Shown in pieces: positions 1 to 9,582 of a DNA stretch of 64,000 nt (its first letter is position 1; each line of letters opens with the position of its first letter). A model generated the notes under the pieces. The model saw only the letters and a list, made by a program, of their open reading frames with translations. It searched no databases and was not told the DNA's origin. This DNA is from Sinorhizobium terangae (GTDB lineage: Bacteria; Pseudomonadota; Alphaproteobacteria; Rhizobiales; Rhizobiaceae): assembly GCF_029714365.1 (NCBI RefSeq), contig NZ_CP121660.1, positions 1,364,001 to 1,428,000 of the forward strand, given 5' to 3'. The position numbers and the translations under genes are program-made.

Positions 1-1476
1 AGCTACAGCCAGATCCTCAAGTCGACCGCCCTGATCGGCGGCTCGTCCGTCATCAACGTCCTATTTTCTATCATTCGCAACAAGGCAATGGCCCTGCTCC
101 TGGGGCCGGCCGGCCTAGGGTTGATCGGCCTTTACAGTTCCATCGCCGATATCGCCTACGCGCTCGCCGGACTTGGGATCCAGGCAAGCGGCGTGCGCCA
201 GATCGCCGAAGCGGTCGGCAGCGGCGACGCGGACAGGATTGCCCGAACGGCGACCGTGCTCAAGCGGACATCGCTCGTGCTCGGCCTTCTCGGCGCCCTG
301 CTTCTGGCAGCAGTTGCTTATACCGTCGCCGATTTCACCTTCGGCGGTCCCGGCTACGCCGGCGGCGTCGCTTTGCTTTCCGCAGCAATCCTGTTCCGCC
401 TGCTTTCAGACGGCCAGACAGCCTTGATCCAAGGCATGCGAGACATTGCCAGTCTTGCCCGCATCAATGTCCTTGCGGCGTTTTTCAGCACCGTAATCAG
501 CATCCCGCTGATTTATCTCTTCGGCACCTCGGGAATCGTGCCCTCGCTCGTCGCTGCTGCCGCGGCCACGCTCGCGACCTCCTGGTGGTATCGCAGGCAG
601 ATACGCCTCCGCACGCCTCCCATGCCCGTGCGTCAGGTCCGCGAGGAAACCGCCGCCCTCTTGAAACTCGGCGTCGTCTTCATGGCCAGTGGATTCCTGA
701 CACTCGGCGCGGCCTATGCGATCCGCCTCATCGTGATGAAAGCGGAAGGCATCGCGGCAGCGGGGCTGTACCAGGCAGCCTGGACGCTTGGAGGCTTCTA
801 CGCCAGTTTCGTCCTGCAGGCCATGGGCACCGACTTCTATCCGCGCCTGACCGCGGTCGCGCAAGACGATGCCGAATGCAATCGTCTCGTCAACGAGCAG
901 GCGCAGATCAGCATGCTTGTCGCTGGCCCCGGCCTCATCGCCACGCTGACCGCTGCCCCGCTGGTCATAAGGCTGCTTTATTCGCCCGAGTTCTATGCCG
1001 CGGTGGACATGCTTCGCTGGATCTGCCTCGGCATGATGCTGCGTGTCATTGCGTGGCCCATGGGTTTCATCGTCCTCGCCAAGGGCGCGAAAAAGGTCTT
1101 TTTCTGGGTGGAGGTCGCGGCGACCCTGGTCCATGTCGGTCTCGCATGGCTCCTCGTCGGCGCGTTCGGCTCAGCCGGAGCAGCCGCCGCGTTTTTCGGC
1201 CTTTATGTCTGGCACGGCCTACTGATCTACGGCATCGTTCGACACCTCTCGGGCTTTCGCTGGTCCGCGGCCAATCGTAAGCTCGCCCTCATCTATCTGC
1301 CGGCATCAGGGCTCGTCTTCGGCGCCCTCTTCGTGCTGCCGCCGTGGCCGGCAGCTATTCTCGGCCTCATGACAGCGACGCTGAGCGGAGCTTATGCGCT
1401 TCGGAGGCTGATCGAGCTCGTGCCGCTCGCTTCATTGCCCGCGACCATGCGAGCCTGGCGCTCTAGATCCGCCTAA
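1..1476 (+). CDS. Wzx-type polysaccharide flippase (5' end outside the window)
   Basis: Membrane protein of the MOP superfamily, probably moving lipid-linked repeat units across the inner membrane. The frame is open from base 1, so the true start lies upstream; the first in-window ATG at 88 is inside the N-terminal motif GGSSVINVLFSIIRNKAMA, which is typical of the N-terminus of WzxE-like flippases. Numerous hydrophobic helices are visible, for example residues LGLLGALLLAAVAYTVA, and the chain ends with an arginine-rich tail. It converges on the amino-sugar operon that ends at 1508, with only 31 bases between. The family assignment is strong; the substrate is inferred from the neighbours. Confidence 0.85.
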   Translation, partial: SYSQILKSTALIGGSSVINVLFSIIRNKAMALLLGPAGLGLIGLYSSIADIAYALAGLGIQASGVRQIAEAVGSGDADRIARTATVLKRTSLVLGLLGALLLAAVAYTVADFTFGGPGYAGGVALLSAAILFRLLSDGQTALIQGMRDIASLARINVLAAFFSTVISIPLIYLFGTSGIVPSLVAAAAATLATSWWYRRQIRLRTPPMPVRQVREETAALLKLGVVFMASGFLTLGAAYAIRLIVMKAEGIAAAGLYQAAWTLGGFYASFVLQAMGTDFYPRLTAVAQDDAECNRLVNEQAQISMLVAGPGLIATLTAAPLVIRLLYSPEFYAAVDMLRWICLGMMLRVIAWPMGFIVLAKGAKKVFFWVEVAATLVHVGLAWLLVGAFGSAGAAAAFFGLYVWHGLLIYGIVRHLSGFRWSAANRKLALIYLPASGLVFGALFVLPPWPAAILGLMTATLSGAYALRRLIELVPLASLPATMRAWRSRSA

Positions 1477-1507
1477 CCTCGCCAAGCAAGGGGAACAAGC
1501 GATGGCA

Positions 1508-2701
1508 TCATACCGCTCGCAGCGCTGCGGGTTCGGCGATTGCCGGAACGGAAAGGAGCTCCTCGACGACCCGCGTTATGTCGGCGCCGGTCATCTGCGT
1601 GAAGAACGGCAAGATCACCGATCGCTGCTGTGCGGCGACGCTTTGCGCCAGGCTGGTTGCGGCCCTGTGCGTGTCGCTCCCGGCGTAGGCTTCCTCCAGG
1701 TGGATGTTCATGACGCCGCGGCGGGTCGAGATGCCGCAATTCAGCAGGGCCTGCATCGTCTGCCGCTGGTCGATCCAGCCGGGCAATGTCACGCAATAGC
1801 TCTGCCAATTGCTCCGGGCCCAGTGAGGCTCAACCGGCGTCTGCAATCCCGCAACGCCGGAAAGGCGCCTGGTATATTGCCTGGCGAGTGCCCTTCGCCG
1901 CTTGACGAGAGCTGGAAGCCGCTTCAACTGCTCGCGGCCGATCGCCGCCTGGACGTCGGTCATGCGGTAGTTGTAGCCGATTTCCGGATAGTCCTCTGAG
2001 ATCACCTGTTTCGCGCCGTGTCGGACGGTATCCGGCACACTCATGCTGTGCTGGCGCCACAACCGGAATTTTCGGTCGTATTCATCGCTTGCCGTGGTCA
2101 GCATACCGCCATCGCCGGTGGTAACCACCTTGCGCGGATGGAATGAGAAGCACGCGATATCCCCGTGCGGCCGACCGATTCTTTGCCACTGCCCATCCCA
2201 GACTATCTCACTTCCGGCAGCGCAAGCGGCATCCTCGATAACCGGAATGGCGTGTCGTTTGCCGATATCCACGATGCGACGAAGATCGCAAGGCATGCCG
2301 AGCTGGTGCACGCAGAGGATTGCCCTGGTGCGCGGCGTGATTGCGGCCTCGACGAGGTCGGGATCCATGTTGTAGCCGCCGGCCTCGATGTCGACGAAGA
2401 CCGGTAGCGCCCCGCAATACCGGATGGCGTTCGCCGTCGCGATGAAGGAATGGCTGACCGTGATCACTTCGTCGCCGACACCGACGCCGACGCAACGCAG
2501 GGCCAGATGAAGCGCCGTCGTGCAGTTCGAGACCGCACAGGCATGGGGCGCCCCAACGAAGGCCGCGAACTCGCGTTCGAACGCTGCAACCTCCGGGCCT
2601 TGCGTCACCCATCCTGAAAGTATGACCCGCCGAACCGCCTCGACTTCCCGTTCATCGAGAACGGGTCTGGCGACCGGGATCTGGCGAGGTGCCTCGCTCA
2701 T
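1508..2701 (-). CDS. DegT/DnrJ/EryC1/StrS sugar aminotransferase (last gene of operon)
   Basis: PLP-dependent transaminase that would aminate a keto-sugar nucleotide, 397 residues, normal for the family. The N-terminal substrate motif RPVLDEREVEAV, the PLP contact EDAACAAGSE and the Schiff-base lysine in CFSFHPRKVVTTGDGG are all present. I chose the ATG at 2701, giving MSEAPRQIPVARP, because it overlaps the stop of the upstream epimerase in an ATGA arrangement; the longer ORF to 2740 adds an unconserved basic stretch. Second DegT enzyme of the same operon, so either two different amino groups are installed or two sugars are made. The exact keto-sugar cannot be read from the sequence. Confidence 0.88.
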   Translation of the reverse strand: MSEAPRQIPVARPVLDEREVEAVRRVILSGWVTQGPEVAAFEREFAAFVGAPHACAVSNCTTALHLALRCVGVGVGDEVITVSHSFIATANAIRYCGALPVFVDIEAGGYNMDPDLVEAAITPRTRAILCVHQLGMPCDLRRIVDIGKRHAIPVIEDAACAAGSEIVWDGQWQRIGRPHGDIACFSFHPRKVVTTGDGGMLTTASDEYDRKFRLWRQHSMSVPDTVRHGAKQVISEDYPEIGYNYRMTDVQAAIGREQLKRLPALVKRRRALARQYTRRLSGVAGLQTPVEPHWARSNWQSYCVTLPGWIDQRQTMQALLNCGISTRRGVMNIHLEEAYAGSDTHRAATSLAQSVAAQQRSVILPFFTQMTGADITRVVEELLSVPAIAEPAALRAV

Positions 2702-3672
2702 GCCGCTTCTCCCCCTGTCGACGCCCGTTCGCGCCGCCACCAGGCGACGAGATCGCGCAGTCCCTCCTCAAGCGTGATCTCGGTCCTGAACCCCAGCAGC
2801 CGCTCGGCCTTGCTTGTATCCGCAAGCCGACGTGTGACCGCATTCACTTTGCGCGCTGGTTCGAGCTGCGGTTCGAGCGAGGCTCCCATGATGCGGGCCA
2901 GAAGCAGCGCCAGCTCCCGGAGGCTCGTCTCCGTACCGCTTGCAACGTTGAAGACCTCGTCGGTGACATCCGACCTTGCGGCCATGAGATTGGCGCGTGC
3001 GATATCGCGCACGTGCACGAAATCCAAAGTCTGGCTGTCATCGCCGAAGATGATCGGCGGCCGGCCGCTGGCGATGCGCTCCATCCACCGGATCAGCACC
3101 TCCGTATAGACGCCGTGGACATCCATGCGCGGGCCATAGACATTGAAATAGCGGAGCGCGACATAGTTGAGCCCGTACATCTCGGAGAAACTGCGCAGGA
3201 GCCCCTCGTTGAATGCCTTGGCCGCGCCGTAGATCGTCCGATTGTTGTAGGGGTGATGGTCCTCGGTTGTCGGGAAGCTCTCGGCGAGCCCGAGCACCGA
3301 GGCGGACGAGGCTGCGACCACCTTCGACACGCCAGCGCTGACCGCCGCTTCGAGGACATCGAACGTGCCACGCGCAAGGACATCGAAAGCGAGCCTCGGC
3401 TCCTCGGCGCATTGGGTGATGCGAATGGCCGCCTGATGGAAGACGATGTCGACGCCTTCGAGCGCACTCGCCAGCAGCGCACGGTCCCTGATGTCGCCTT
3501 CGATGATCCTGAGCGGGCCGATACTCGCCGCCCCACGGAGATTTTCGCGCCGGCCGCGCACGAAATTGTCGAGGATCCGGATTTCCCGTGGCCGCTCCAG
3601 TGCGACGAGATCGGCAATATGCGAGCCTATGAGGCCGGCGCCACCAGTGATTAGAATCCGCTTGTCCTTCAT
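2698..3672 (-). CDS. NAD-dependent epimerase/dehydratase (extended SDR)
   Basis: Extended short-chain dehydrogenase of 324 residues acting on a nucleotide sugar. The Rossmann motif ILITGGAGLIGSH is at the N-terminus, and the catalytic YGAAKAFNEG (YxxxK) is near residue 155, with the upstream Ser in ASSASVLG. The start at 3672 is preferred over 3684 because a GAGG/AGGCGG sequence precedes it; its stop is coupled by ATGA to the downstream aminotransferase. Related enzymes are UDP-glucose or UDP-GlcNAc 4-epimerases and dehydratases such as WbpP or RmlB; the sequence does not settle which reaction is catalysed. Confidence 0.85.
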   Translation of the reverse strand: MKDKRILITGGAGLIGSHIADLVALERPREIRILDNFVRGRRENLRGAASIGPLRIIEGDIRDRALLASALEGVDIVFHQAAIRITQCAEEPRLAFDVLARGTFDVLEAAVSAGVSKVVAASSASVLGLAESFPTTEDHHPYNNRTIYGAAKAFNEGLLRSFSEMYGLNYVALRYFNVYGPRMDVHGVYTEVLIRWMERIASGRPPIIFGDDSQTLDFVHVRDIARANLMAARSDVTDEVFNVASGTETSLRELALLLARIMGASLEPQLEPARKVNAVTRRLADTSKAERLLGFRTEITLEEGLRDLVAWWRRERASTGGEAA

Positions 3673-3687
3673 CGCCCGCCTCATCTC

Positions 3688-4392
3688 TTATGGTTTCGCC
3701 GGCGCTGGTGAGCAATCCGTTCGCCAGCGCAGGAATTTCGCCGGTACGCCCGCAACGACGGCGAAGGGCTCGACGTCCGAGAGCACCACCGCGCCCGCCC
3801 CGACGAGCGCGCCTTGGCCGATCGTCACGCCAGGCAGGATCGTCGCATTGGTCCCAATATCGGCCCAGGCGCCAATGCGAACCGGCTTGATTTCGAGGTC
3901 GGTTCTGATGATCGGCACATCGACGGGAATGCCGGTGTGGCTCGATCCGAGAATCTTGGCACCCGGCCCCCATCCGACGAACTCCTCGATGACGAGATCG
4001 CGCGCGTCGAGGAAGGCTTGCGGCCCGATCCAGACATTGTCGCCGATGACGCACCTGCCGTCGTAGCGGCCCTGGATGTAGGCCTGTGCGCCGATGAAGA
4101 CGCTGTTGCCGATCTCGAACGTTTCGGGGTGTTTGAAGCCGGCGCCGCTGCCGACCTGCAGACCGCAGCCGCAACTCTTCGCAACGCTTTGCCAGATCGC
4201 CTTGCGCATCAGCAGGTCGACAAATCCGTCGCCAACGATGAAGCGGCCGTAGAGTTCGACAAGGCCCGCCGCGCCGTAGGATTGTTTCAGCTCTTCGGCC
4301 AGCGCCACCTGATAGCTCGGATCGGCAACGGCCTCACGGCGGCCATGCACCGCCTGGACAATTCGGATGCCCGCAGAGCGCTCAGTGGACAT
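3688..4392 (-). CDS. Left-handed beta-helix (hexapeptide-repeat) acyltransferase
   Basis: 234-residue acyltransferase with imperfect hexapeptide repeats through the C-terminal two thirds (GNSVFIGAQAYIQG, GDNVWIGPQAFLDA, IGTNATILPGVTIGQGALVG) and the usual closing segment FAVVAGVPAKFLRWR. Such proteins acetylate sugars or amino sugars in O-antigen and EPS pathways. The chosen ATG at 4392 (MSTERSAG) overlaps the end of the preceding aminotransferase by 11 bases; the longer ORF would overlap further and starts with an arginine-rich stretch. The helical N-terminal 75 residues are not typical of serine acetyltransferases, so I do not call it CysE. It is likely to add an acetyl group to the product of one of the operon's aminotransferases. 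Confidence 0.8.
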   Translation of the reverse strand: MSTERSAGIRIVQAVHGRREAVADPSYQVALAEELKQSYGAAGLVELYGRFIVGDGFVDLLMRKAIWQSVAKSCGCGLQVGSGAGFKHPETFEIGNSVFIGAQAYIQGRYDGRCVIGDNVWIGPQAFLDARDLVIEEFVGWGPGAKILGSSHTGIPVDVPIIRTDLEIKPVRIGAWADIGTNATILPGVTIGQGALVGAGAVVLSDVEPFAVVAGVPAKFLRWRTDCSPAPAKP

Positions 4393-5488
4393 GGGCCTCC
4401 TGCTCCACCGCAGACACCACCTCATCGACCTGCCGGGCTGTCATTTCCGGATAGATGGGGAGCGAAAGAACCGACCGGGCGGCCGCCTCCGATCTCGGAA
4501 AATCGCCCGGTGCGTAACCGAGGTCGGCATGGGCCTTCTGCAGATGCACCGGAATGGGATAGTGCAGGCCGAACTGTATACCTTCGCTGCTAAGCGCGTG
4601 CTGCAGCGCCTCACGATCCCGACACCGGACGGCATAGATGTGGTAGACGTGACGCCGGCCGGCTATCTCGAGGGGGGCCTTCACATGATCGGACTCCGCG
4701 AGCAGCGCAGAGTAGCGTGCCGCGTGGGCACGGCGTGCTTCAGTCCACGCGTCGAGATGCCTGAGCTTCACGCGCAGGATGGCCCCCTGGATGCCGTCCA
4801 TCCGATAGTTGAAGCCTTTGAGCACGTGGTGATACCGGCTTTCCTGGCCCCAATCCCTCAACATCCGCATCGTGCGTGCCTGGCTGTCATCGCTGGTAAC
4901 CACGATGCCGCCTTCGCCACAGGCACCCAGGTTCTTTCCCGGATAGAAGCTGAAGCAACCCGACACCCCAATGCTTCCGGCACGGCGGCCCTTGTATTCG
5001 GCGCCGTGGGCCTGGCAGGCGTCCTCGATGATGGGTACGCCATGCCGGTCCGCAATGGCCTTGATGGCGTCCATGTCGGCCATTTGTCCGTAAAGGTGAA
5101 CCGGCACGATCGCCTTGGTCCGGGGCGTGATCGCAGCCTCGAGCTTCGTCGCATCCATGGTCAGCGTCACCGGCTCGACGTCGACGAAGACCGGCAGTGC
5201 GCCGGTGTAGCAGATCGCCGAGATCGTGGCGACGAAGGTGAAGGGGACGGTGATGACTTCGTCGCCAGGACCTATGCCAAGCGCAAGCAGCGCAAGATGA
5301 AGGGCGCTCGTGCCCGTGTTGACGGCGATCGCGTGCCGCGCGCCGCAATAGGCCGCGAATTCGCGCTCAAGCTCAGCGACCTCGTCGCCCAGAACATATT
5401 GCGCCGACGCGAGCACGCGCAGCGCTGCCGCATCGACTTCGTCCTTGATCGATGCATACTGCGCCCTGAGATCGAGGAAGGGGATCAT
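4382..5488 (-). CDS. DegT/DnrJ/EryC1/StrS aminotransferase, WbpE-like
   Basis: 368-residue PLP-dependent transaminase starting MIPFLDLRAQYASIK, a start characteristic of WbpE/WlbC-type enzymes that aminate C3 of UDP-2-acetamido-3-keto-uronic acid. The PLP-binding EDACQAHGAEYKG and the lysine in FSFYPGKNLGACGEGG are conserved. Its ATG overlaps the stop of the Gfo/Idh dehydrogenase gene (ATGA), a sign of translational coupling with its likely substrate supplier. Order dehydrogenase - aminotransferase, with a WbpD-like acyltransferase just upstream, matches the wbpB-wbpE-wbpD logic for 2,3-diacetamido uronic acids. Pathway is inferred; family is certain. Confidence 0.9.
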   Translation of the reverse strand: MIPFLDLRAQYASIKDEVDAAALRVLASAQYVLGDEVAELEREFAAYCGARHAIAVNTGTSALHLALLALGIGPGDEVITVPFTFVATISAICYTGALPVFVDVEPVTLTMDATKLEAAITPRTKAIVPVHLYGQMADMDAIKAIADRHGVPIIEDACQAHGAEYKGRRAGSIGVSGCFSFYPGKNLGACGEGGIVVTSDDSQARTMRMLRDWGQESRYHHVLKGFNYRMDGIQGAILRVKLRHLDAWTEARRAHAARYSALLAESDHVKAPLEIAGRRHVYHIYAVRCRDREALQHALSSEGIQFGLHYPIPVHLQKAHADLGYAPGDFPRSEAAARSVLSLPIYPEMTARQVDEVVSAVEQEAHVH

Positions 5489-6522
5489 GCGATGCGCCTC
5501 ATATGCTCCAGCTCGACCACCCGGCCGCGCTCTGCTAGCGACTGTGTGGCGGCCTCGAGGATTTTCACCACCCGCAGCCCGGCATTTCCGTCGGCAACCG
5601 GCTGTTCATTTCGCTCGATGCAATCGATGAACTGGCACAGTTCGATGCCGAGTGCCTCGGCGACGTCGAGGTGAGGAGCGTACATATCGCCGGTACGATA
5701 GCCGACCAGCATCTGGTAGACCTTCTCGCCATTCTTCTGCGGGTTGCCGTTCAGCGTTATCCCCTTGTCGTAGACCTTGATCTTCTCGCTCGGCTCCAGG
5801 TCGTCGTAGAGGATCATCTTGCTGCTGCCGCCGATCAGCGTCCGGCGCACCTTGACCGGAGCGAGCCAGTTGACGTGGATGTGCGCGATCAGCTTGCTGT
5901 CGAAAAAGAGATTGAGATAGGCGATGTTGGCTGGTTCGCCGGCAACATGGCTCATGCCCGTGGCCGACACCGCTACGGGCCGTTCCGGTAGCACGTAGTC
6001 CATGATCGACAGATCGTGCACGGCAAGGTCCCAGATAACGCTGACGTCGTGCTGGAAGAGGCCGAGATTGACCCTGACTGAATCGTAGTAGTAGACGTCG
6101 CCAAGCCCGTCTTCGACAAGCTCCCGCATCTTGCGGACGGCGCCCGTGTGCACGAATGTGTGGTCGACGGCGAGCACGAGGCGGCGGCGCGCCGCCTCCT
6201 CGACCATGCGGCGTGCCTCGTCCGAGGTCGCCGCCATCGGTTTTTCCACGAGCACGTGCTTTCCCGCCATCAGCGCCTTCATGGCGAGCTTGAAATGCGC
6301 GGCAGCCGGCGTGGCGATCGCAACGGCATCGACGCGCGGGTCGCGCAGGACCTCTTCAAAATCGTCTGTGATGTCAACGGCGGGGTAACGGGTCTGGACG
6401 GTCGCCAATCGATCCTTGCGCAGATCGCATACGGAGATGAGTCGCGCACCGGGCGCTTCCCAGAAGTTGCGCACGAGGTTTGGCCCCCAGTAACCGTAGC
6501 CGACGACAGCAACGCCGATCAT
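5485..6522 (-). CDS. Gfo/Idh/MocA oxidoreductase, WbpB/WlbA-like
   Basis: 345-residue NAD(P)-dependent sugar dehydrogenase. The N-terminal Rossmann fold begins VAVVGYGYWGPNLVRNF, followed by the family motif EKPMAATSDEARRM containing the EKP lysine near residue 95. In the WbpB pathway such an enzyme oxidises C3 of UDP-GlcNAc uronic acid, giving the keto-sugar for the adjacent aminotransferase. I place the start at the ATG at 6522, since the longer ORF to 6612 runs into the acyltransferase gene and has no similarity. One base separates it from the upstream acyltransferase stop. Alternative: another nucleotide-sugar dehydrogenase of the same superfamily. Confidence 0.87.
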   Translation of the reverse strand: MIGVAVVGYGYWGPNLVRNFWEAPGARLISVCDLRKDRLATVQTRYPAVDITDDFEEVLRDPRVDAVAIATPAAAHFKLAMKALMAGKHVLVEKPMAATSDEARRMVEEAARRRLVLAVDHTFVHTGAVRKMRELVEDGLGDVYYYDSVRVNLGLFQHDVSVIWDLAVHDLSIMDYVLPERPVAVSATGMSHVAGEPANIAYLNLFFDSKLIAHIHVNWLAPVKVRRTLIGGSSKMILYDDLEPSEKIKVYDKGITLNGNPQKNGEKVYQMLVGYRTGDMYAPHLDVAEALGIELCQFIDCIERNEQPVADGNAGLRVVKILEAATQSLAERGRVVELEHMRRIA

Positions 6523-6523
6523 C

Positions 6524-7018
6524 TCACGCCTCCGCAGTCTCGATCGTGGCATCCTTGACGCGTCCGATGATCCGGGCGGGTACGCCGGCAACGATCGCGA
6601 AGCTTGGTACATCCTTGGTCACCACGGCGCCGGCGCCGACCTGGGCGGCCTCCCCGATCGTGACGCCGGCCAGAATGGTCGCGTTGCTGCCGATGGAAGC
6701 GCGGTGCTTGACCCGTGTCGGCACCACGGTCCAGTCGGCCTCCGACTGGAGCCTCCCGTCGGCGTTGACCGCCCGTGGATAGATATCGTTGGTGAACATG
6801 ACCCCGTGGCCGATGAAGACGCCGTCCTCGATCGTCACCCCTTCGCAGATGAAGCAGTGGCTGGAAATCTTGCAGTTAAGTCCGATTGCCGCGTTCTTCT
6901 GAATCTCCACGAACGTGCCGATCCGCGTGCCCGCGCCGACCGCACATCCATAGAGATTGACAAGATCCGGATGATGGATGACGACATCGTCATGCAGCGT
7001 GACATCGGACGCGATCAT
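6524..7018 (-). CDS. WbpD-like N-acyltransferase (hexapeptide repeat), first gene of operon
   Basis: 164-residue left-handed beta-helix acyltransferase. Repeats such as [33 protein letters not shown] and [19 protein letters not shown] and the insertion [10 protein letters not shown] closely follow WbpD/WlbB, which acetylates the 3-amino group of a UDP-2-acetamido-3-amino uronic acid. The ending [15 protein letters not shown] is typical. It is the promoter-proximal gene of a minus-strand operon running to 1508 in which neighbours overlap or lie within 15 bases. An AGGG element lies upstream of the ATG, rather far from it. Function is a strong family inference; the actual sugar was not determined. 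Confidence 0.87.
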   Translation of the reverse strand: MIASDVTLHDDVVIHHPDLVNLYGCAVGAGTRIGTFVEIQKNAAIGLNCKISSHCFICEGVTIEDGVFIGHGVMFTNDIYPRAVNADGRLQSEADWTVVPTRVKHRASIGSNATILAGVTIGEAAQVGAGAVVTKDVPSFAIVAGVPARIIGRVKDATIETAEA

Positions 7019-7389
7019 GCTGCCAATATCCCTGTTTTCTCATCGTGTTTATTAAAACCCGCGGCCGTGACGCGGCGTGTTTGCCGGGTTTCTAATTCGT
7101 CAGGTAAATCAATTAATTCTGCGAATCAGAAGAATTCTTTTCGACCCAACAGTAAAGAAAACAAAATGCAGTACCGAGTGCGTCGAAAGGCGTAGCAACG
7201 TACAGAGCATTGATGATTTCGTGCCACGCGCCTCGTTTGCGATCAGGGTTGCGGCATTCTTTTTCGGCCAAAGTGAGAGGTTGAAGTGAGTGGGACGACC
7301 GACATTACGCTGGCGCTACATTTCCTCTGCCGTCTCGAAGAGACCTAGGACGGCTTTGCCGGAAGCAGGCAGATACGGGAACCAAGGCG
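7019..7389. promoter_or_regulatory. Divergent intergenic region of the amino-sugar operon and a glycosyltransferase
   Basis: 371 non-coding bases between divergently transcribed genes, clearly richer in AT than the genes around it, and so expected to carry promoters for both. The only symmetric element I noticed is the 10-base palindrome AAGAATTCTT at 7130-7139. No convincing -35/-10 pair or known operator was identified, and the short ORFs across it resemble nothing. Confidence 0.5.
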
Positions 7390-8637
7390 TTGCGCGTGCT
7401 CGTGTATCCACATGACCTTTCAATCGGCGGCAGCCAGATAAATGCCATCGATCTCGCGGCCGCCGTAGCCGAGGCAGGTCATGACGTGATTGTTTATGGC
7501 ATCCCCGGCCCGCTCGTCTCCTATATCGAGGAGCGCGGCCTTCGCTATGTGCCGGCGCGGCCTTTGAAATATCGCCCGGCCCCCTCGAGGATAGTCCAGA
7601 TCGCAGCGCTTGTGCGGAGCGAACGCATCGACCTGATCCACGCGTACGAGTGGCCGACCTGCCTCGACGCCTATTACGGAGCAGGCCTTCTCTTGAATGT
7701 TCCCCTGCTCTGTACCGTTCTCAGCATGCAGGTGATGCCGCATGTTCCAGCCTCGGTACCCTTGATCATGGGCACGTCCGATCTTGCCATAGAGGCGCGC
7801 AAGACGCATCGCGGACAGGTCTGGGTGCTCGAGCCGCCAATCGATGTCGAGCGCGACACGCCCCTCCTCGACGGGAAAGCATTCCGCAACAGGCACGGCG
7901 TCGCCGACGAGGAGTTCCTTGTCGTCACCGTGTCCCGCCTCGCGATCGATCTCAAGCTGGATGCCCTCGTGCGGGCGATCGATGCCGCGGACATACTCGC
8001 AGGGTCATATCCGTTGAGGCTCATCCTTCTCGGCGACGGTCCCGCGCGCGAGGCGTTGACGACGAGGGCAGCCGCAGTGAACCGTCGCCATGGACGTGAG
8101 ATCGTGATGCTTCCTGGTGCCGACCTGGACCCGCGCAGTGCCTATGCGGCGGCCGACCTGGTCATCGGAATGGGGAGTTCGGCGCTGCGCGCGCTTGCCA
8201 TCGCTCGCCCGCTCATCGTGCAAGGGGAACAGGCTTTTTCCGAAATCTTCGAACCATCAACAGTCGAACTGTTCCTGAGACAAGGCTTTTACGGCCTGGC
8301 CGATGGAGCCGCCGGCGCCGGCCGACTTGCGGCGCAGATCGAGGGACTGATCAAGGATCCGGCGCGGCGGACTGCCCTTGGCCGGTTCGGCCGTGAAATG
8401 GTTACCAAGCGCTTCGGCCTGCAGCGAGCGGCAAACCTGCAGCTCGACATTTATCGACAGGTCCTCACCGAACCGCCAAGACGTCGGCTCATCGAGGCGA
8501 TGCGCTCAGTTCGTCTTGCTCTTATGCTCGAAATCGCAAACCACGACCCATTCGAGAAGAGAGCGAAAACGTCTCGTGAACAAGAGGTCCTCGCAACTGT
8601 TCGGTCAGGCATTTGGCCGCCAGTCCTCCGCGACTAG
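7390..8637 (+). CDS. Glycosyltransferase, GT4/GT-B type
   Basis: 415-residue cytoplasmic glycosyltransferase. The N-terminus MRVLVYPHDLSIGGSQINAI has the SxGGxQ acceptor-side motif common in GT4 enzymes, and the C-terminal Rossmann half carries VTVSRLAIDLKLDALVRAID and LRLILLGDGPAREAL. The translated start is a TTG at 7390, preceded by GGGA and AAGG at non-ideal distances; no in-frame ATG lies nearby upstream. The second domain lacks a clear E-x7-E motif in the usual place (GMGSSALRALAIARPLI instead), so it may be a divergent member. Probably adds one sugar to the repeat unit of this cluster. Confidence 0.78.
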   Translation: MRVLVYPHDLSIGGSQINAIDLAAAVAEAGHDVIVYGIPGPLVSYIEERGLRYVPARPLKYRPAPSRIVQIAALVRSERIDLIHAYEWPTCLDAYYGAGLLLNVPLLCTVLSMQVMPHVPASVPLIMGTSDLAIEARKTHRGQVWVLEPPIDVERDTPLLDGKAFRNRHGVADEEFLVVTVSRLAIDLKLDALVRAIDAADILAGSYPLRLILLGDGPAREALTTRAAAVNRRHGREIVMLPGADLDPRSAYAAADLVIGMGSSALRALAIARPLIVQGEQAFSEIFEPSTVELFLRQGFYGLADGAAGAGRLAAQIEGLIKDPARRTALGRFGREMVTKRFGLQRAANLQLDIYRQVLTEPPRRRLIEAMRSVRLALMLEIANHDPFEKRAKTSREQEVLATVRSGIWPPVLRD

Positions 8638-8673
8638 ACGGCACGCCAGAATGCATGCGGCACCACGCTCGCA

Positions 8674-9582
8674 TCAGGAAGGCGTGAGGAACCAATTGCG
8701 AAATTTTTTTGCCAAGGCCCAACAGACAAACCTGATGTGCGGTGGATAATCTCCGATCACCGCCACGAGAAATTTGATGGCAGACCTTCTCTTACCCACT
8801 ACATAAAAGTAGCGGACAACGTCGAGCATTATCAGGGATCTCAGCCTTCTCCGTGTAGTAAGGATTGCTCTGTTTTTTCGCAGGATGCGCAACCGCCCGA
8901 TGATAGGTTTGCGACCATTCGCGGATATACTGTCGGCCGAAACGAACCCCAGGACGACAGGTTCAATGTCCTCATACACAGTTGTGTGCTGCACCAACCT
9001 GATCGCAAATTCCCAATCCTCGTTGGCCCTCGCGCAGGGGTCAAACCATTCCAGAGTCGGCATGCAATTGTGTCGGAACAGGGTGTTCTGAACGCTGATG
9101 CGGTTCTCGGTCAAAAGTCGTTCGAGTTGGCCCTCGTCGGGACAAAGACGCCCGTCAGGAGGAGGAGCAAGAGCTATTCGCGTGGGACCGTAGTTGAAGC
9201 TTGAGTCTCTACCGTAGATTATCTTTGCTCCAGTCACTGCCCCAAAGTGGGCTGGAAGGGAGCACAGCAGCGCAAGTTGTTTTTCCAACTTTCCAGGCAG
9301 CCAGATATCGTCGCTGTCCTGAAACGCGACGTAGTCGCCCTTGGCGTACTTCAGACCGGTGTTTCGTGCGGCGGCGGCTCCGCCGTTTAACTCTCGCCTT
9401 ATGTAGCGGATGCGGTCGTCAGCAATGCTGCGCACGACTTTTTCAATGTCTTCCGTGGAGCCGTCGTCGACGACTATCAGCTCAAGGTCCTTGTGCGATT
9501 GAGTGATGACACTATTTATCGCGCCAACCAAAGTGCTACTTCGATTGAATGTCGGTAGAATAATTGAAACTTTGCTTGACAT
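8674..9582 (-). CDS. Glycosyltransferase family 2
   Basis: 302-residue GT-A fold glycosyltransferase. The start VSIILPTFNRSSTLVGAINS, the nucleotide-binding LIVVDDGSTED, the NGGAAAARNTGL loop and the metal-binding FQDSDDIW (DxD) are classic for GT2. The C-terminal third is basic and lacks transmembrane helices, so it is a soluble or peripheral enzyme. It converges with the preceding glycosyltransferase (36-base gap). No good ribosome-binding site precedes the ATG at 9582. Donor and acceptor sugars are unknown. Confidence 0.87.
   Translation of the reverse strand: MSSKVSIILPTFNRSSTLVGAINSVITQSHKDLELIVVDDGSTEDIEKVVRSIADDRIRYIRRELNGGAAAARNTGLKYAKGDYVAFQDSDDIWLPGKLEKQLALLCSLPAHFGAVTGAKIIYGRDSSFNYGPTRIALAPPPDGRLCPDEGQLERLLTENRISVQNTLFRHNCMPTLEWFDPCARANEDWEFAIRLVQHTTVYEDIEPVVLGFVSADSISANGRKPIIGRLRILRKNRAILTTRRRLRSLIMLDVVRYFYVVGKRRSAIKFLVAVIGDYPPHIRFVCWALAKKFRNWFLTPS

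Noticed and set aside
406..1134. Open frame of 242 codons on the minus strand inside the flippase gene
   Set aside because: It is antisense to a clear membrane protein, has no motif, and its composition mirrors the GC-rich codon pattern of the real gene.
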